Source: Verrucomicrobiota bacterium
GTDB taxonomy: Bacteria > Verrucomicrobiota > Verrucomicrobiia > Opitutales > Opitutaceae
NCBI GenBank assembly: GCA_016222805.1
Contig: JACRQG010000048.1
Span: 1 to 64,000 of the forward strand
DNA length: 64,000 bases
Direction of reading: 5' to 3'
Position 1 is the first letter of the stretch, and the number at the start of each line of letters is the position of its first letter. The notes beneath the pieces are model-generated. The model saw only the letters and a program-made list of their open reading frames with translations. It had not been told where the DNA came from and did no database searches. This document shows, piece after piece, positions 62,401 through 64,000 of the stretch. The translations under genes were made by a program, and so were the position numbers.

Positions 62401-64000
62401 TCAGAACCTGCCGTTCACCCCAAAGGTGACGGTGGTGCCGATCATGCTGTGGAACTGGAGTTGGTCGGGTACCCCGCGGTAGCGGCGAAGTGGTTCGTTG
62501 AAGACATTGTCGATGTCGCACGTGACCGTGAGCCACGGACGAAGCTGATAGCCGAAGCCGAGCGTCGAGAGGGTGCGTTCGAAGCGGAACAGGTTGCGGG
62601 CCGGACTGGCGGCGGAATACGTCTGCAGGTAGGGCCCGGTGTAATTGACGAGGTAGCGGGCACTCAGGCCGCGGTAGCGCCAGGAAAGGCTGAGATTCGC
62701 CGTGCGAGGAATGAAGCCGGCGACTTGCCCGCTCGTGAGATAGGCTGTCCCGCCAAATCGGCCGTGAGTATCCAGCCAGGTGTAGTTGGCCAGGAGGGAC
62801 AGGCCGCGCAGCAGGCCGGGCAGGAAGGTGAGCTGTTGCTGGTAGCTGAACTCCCAGCCCTGCACAAAGGCCTCGCCGGCGTTGGCCGAGGTAAGCCGGG
62901 TGAAACCGGCGTACTCGCCGTTGAAACCGTTGTCGGGCCCGCCGGGAATCGTGCCGCCGTCAATCCCGTTGACGATGTAGTCCTTGATGGCCTTGTGAAA
63001 CCAGCCGACCGAAAGGCTGCCCACCGGTTCGAAGTAGTATTCGAGCGAAGCATCCCAATTCGTCGAGGTCCGCGGCCGCAAACTCGGGTTGTTGATCGTC
63101 AGCGTGCGGTTGTTTTCATCGATCACCTCATTCGGCAGCAGGTTGGTCAGCGCCGGCCGGCCAAAGCTGGTAGACCAACTCAGGCGGGCCTTCAGGTCAG
63201 GCGTGACGTCGTGGGTGAGGTGGAGGCTGGGAAAGGACTTGGTGTAGCCGCCGGTAAGTTCGCGCCGCGTGCCCGCGTAGTCGCGGCGGGCGGAGCCGAC
63301 GGGATCCGCGGCCTGTTGCGCCGCGGTGCTGCCGATGCGGGCGCGGACCCAGCCCCAACTTTCGGTCTCGGTCTTCTCGGTGCGGACGCCGCCGAGAAAG
63401 CCCGTGCGACCGATGCGGCCCTGGGCCATTACGTAACCGGCGGTCACGAATTCCCCGACGCCCTGGGTGCCGGTATATTGGACTGATTCGCGATAATAGA
63501 GGTCTTCGTTCCACAGCGCGGGCGTAATCGGAGCGCGCTCCCGAAGAAGGGCCGCCGCCTCCCAGCGGGGAACGGCGAGCCCGGTCTTGCGCGCGGCAAA
63601 AGTCTGGATCGATGGGTCCGCGGGCAGGCCCGTGGTGCCGAGGTAGCTCCACCGCCGCGAGGTCGCGGCATCATCGGCGTTCTGGTCCCGCAGTTTGAAG
63701 CCGAGCTTGAGGGAGAGCGGGAAACGGGTGGCGAAGCCGTACCGGGCGTCGCCGTACGCCTCGCCCACGCCGATGTCGTTGCCGACGTTGGTATTGGTCA
63801 GGCCGTTCGCGATGACGCGGTAGCTCGCCGGGTTGGTGAGGTCGGATCCGGCGGTCTGGATCAGGCGCGGATAGAGGTCGGACTCAGTTCGATCCAGCCG
63901 CCAGCCGACGTTGGTGAGGCGATGGGTGAGACTGGCCGACTCACCGCCGTTGCCGGAATTGATATGGGTCGAGTTGTAGCGCGCGCCGTATTCCAGCCGA
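62401..64000 (-). CDS. TonB-dependent receptor, N-terminus outside window
   Basis: 533 codons are open from the window edge to the stop at 62401-62403, covering the barrel only. Aromatic-ended strands such as FEPVGSLSVGWFHKAIKDYI, EFSYQQQLTFLPGLLRGLSL, LLANYTWLDTHGRFGG, ANLSLSWRYRGLSARYLVNY and DIDNVFNEPLRRYRG, with TFGVNGRF closing on terminal Phe, mark the outer-membrane receptor family (the TIGR01782-like group, in my reading). The internal GWVRARIGSTAAQQA region and the plug itself are not fully visible. It is upstream of the two GH106 genes on the same strand, so a rhamnose-containing oligosaccharide is a likely ligand (inference). Confidence 0.9.
   Translation of the reverse strand, partial: RLEYGARYNSTHINSGNGGESASLTHRLTNVGWRLDRTESDLYPRLIQTAGSDLTNPASYRVIANGLTNTNVGNDIGVGEAYGDARYGFATRFPLSLKLGFKLRDQNADDAATSRRWSYLGTTGLPADPSIQTFAARKTGLAVPRWEAAALLRERAPITPALWNEDLYYRESVQYTGTQGVGEFVTAGYVMAQGRIGRTGFLGGVRTEKTETESWGWVRARIGSTAAQQAADPVGSARRDYAGTRRELTGGYTKSFPSLHLTHDVTPDLKARLSWSTSFGRPALTNLLPNEVIDENNRTLTINNPSLRPRTSTNWDASLEYYFEPVGSLSVGWFHKAIKDYIVNGIDGGTIPGGPDNGFNGEYAGFTRLTSANAGEAFVQGWEFSYQQQLTFLPGLLRGLSLLANYTWLDTHGRFGGTAYLTSGQVAGFIPRTANLSLSWRYRGLSARYLVNYTGPYLQTYSAASPARNLFRFERTLSTLGFGYQLRPWLTVTCDIDNVFNEPLRRYRGVPDQLQFHSMIGTTVTFGVNGRF

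Noticed and set aside
1-64000. tRNA, rRNA, CRISPR array or phage genes
   Set aside because: I looked for T-arm and anticodon-arm patterns, evenly spaced repeats and integrase or capsid motifs and found none.

Overview
The window reads as chromosome of a GC-rich Verrucomicrobiota bacterium, most likely an Opitutaceae member. This is inferred from gene families, not from a marker gene: there is no rRNA or tRNA here. Supporting signs are the TonB-dependent receptor whose N-terminus carries a LSEFEV...DTTYRAASAVS stretch of the type I associate with Opitutaceae, the GntR-LacI fusion regulator, the membrane Ser/Thr kinase with a WD40-like tail coupled to a sigma factor, and many secreted carbohydrate-active proteins (two GH106-like, one GH172, a sialate-esterase-like protein, DUF1961, and two large 'SENH' proteins). 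Most genes lack a strong Shine-Dalgarno sequence, and several are translationally coupled through ATGA overlaps.

Layout. 1-6277: a secreted FAD oxidoreductase cut by the window edge, a B12-binding radical SAM protein (DUF4080), a secreted TIM-barrel hydrolase-like protein, pdxH and a secreted propeller-like protein. 6303-13382: SRPBCC and GNAT proteins, a 1,141-residue CPBP membrane protease with an internal duplication, and a MocR regulator coupled to an EamA exporter. 13610-21307: a signalling block made of a Cys-rich unknown, two V4R-domain proteins, a response regulator with a degenerate sigma-54 AAA domain, a NarL regulator, an Hpt protein, a GNAT and a hybrid histidine kinase. 21359-26257: a six-gene lipid-modification operon, DUF1365-CFA-DUF1475-DUF2062-DUF1295-CFA-like. 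26376-36366: a sugar-related region with the GntR-LacI regulator, an RraA-like protein, DUF1961, an esterase, a 1,169-residue secreted unknown, GH172 and a small lipoprotein-assembly-like protein. 36583-41429: the kinase and sigma factor pair. 41430-48887: a decayed REP-associated transposase, then two paralogous secreted proteins around a TonB receptor, with an inverted pair of REP-like repeats on either side of the receptor and the second paralog. 49112-52777: three membrane-glycan glycosyltransferases. 52925-64000: an AHSA1 protein, then a minus-strand run of a partial TonB receptor, two GH106-like rhamnosidases, an SGNH hydrolase and a metallophosphoesterase.

Working together (inference): the two TonB receptors sit beside secreted hydrolases, as in polysaccharide-uptake loci. 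The GH106 locus points to a rhamnose-containing plant or algal glycan. The SENH locus points to a glycan whose degrading family I cannot name. The lipid operon probably methylates acyl chains in membrane phospholipids.

Most unusual points: the SENH paralogs with their receptor, the pseudo-sigma-54 regulator inside a V4R/Hpt/hybrid-kinase cluster, the CPBP protein whose second half duplicates the first but has lost the catalytic core, an approximately 140-residue N-terminal module shared by two otherwise unrelated secreted proteins, and GTAG-type REP hairpins next to a dead RAYT transposase.
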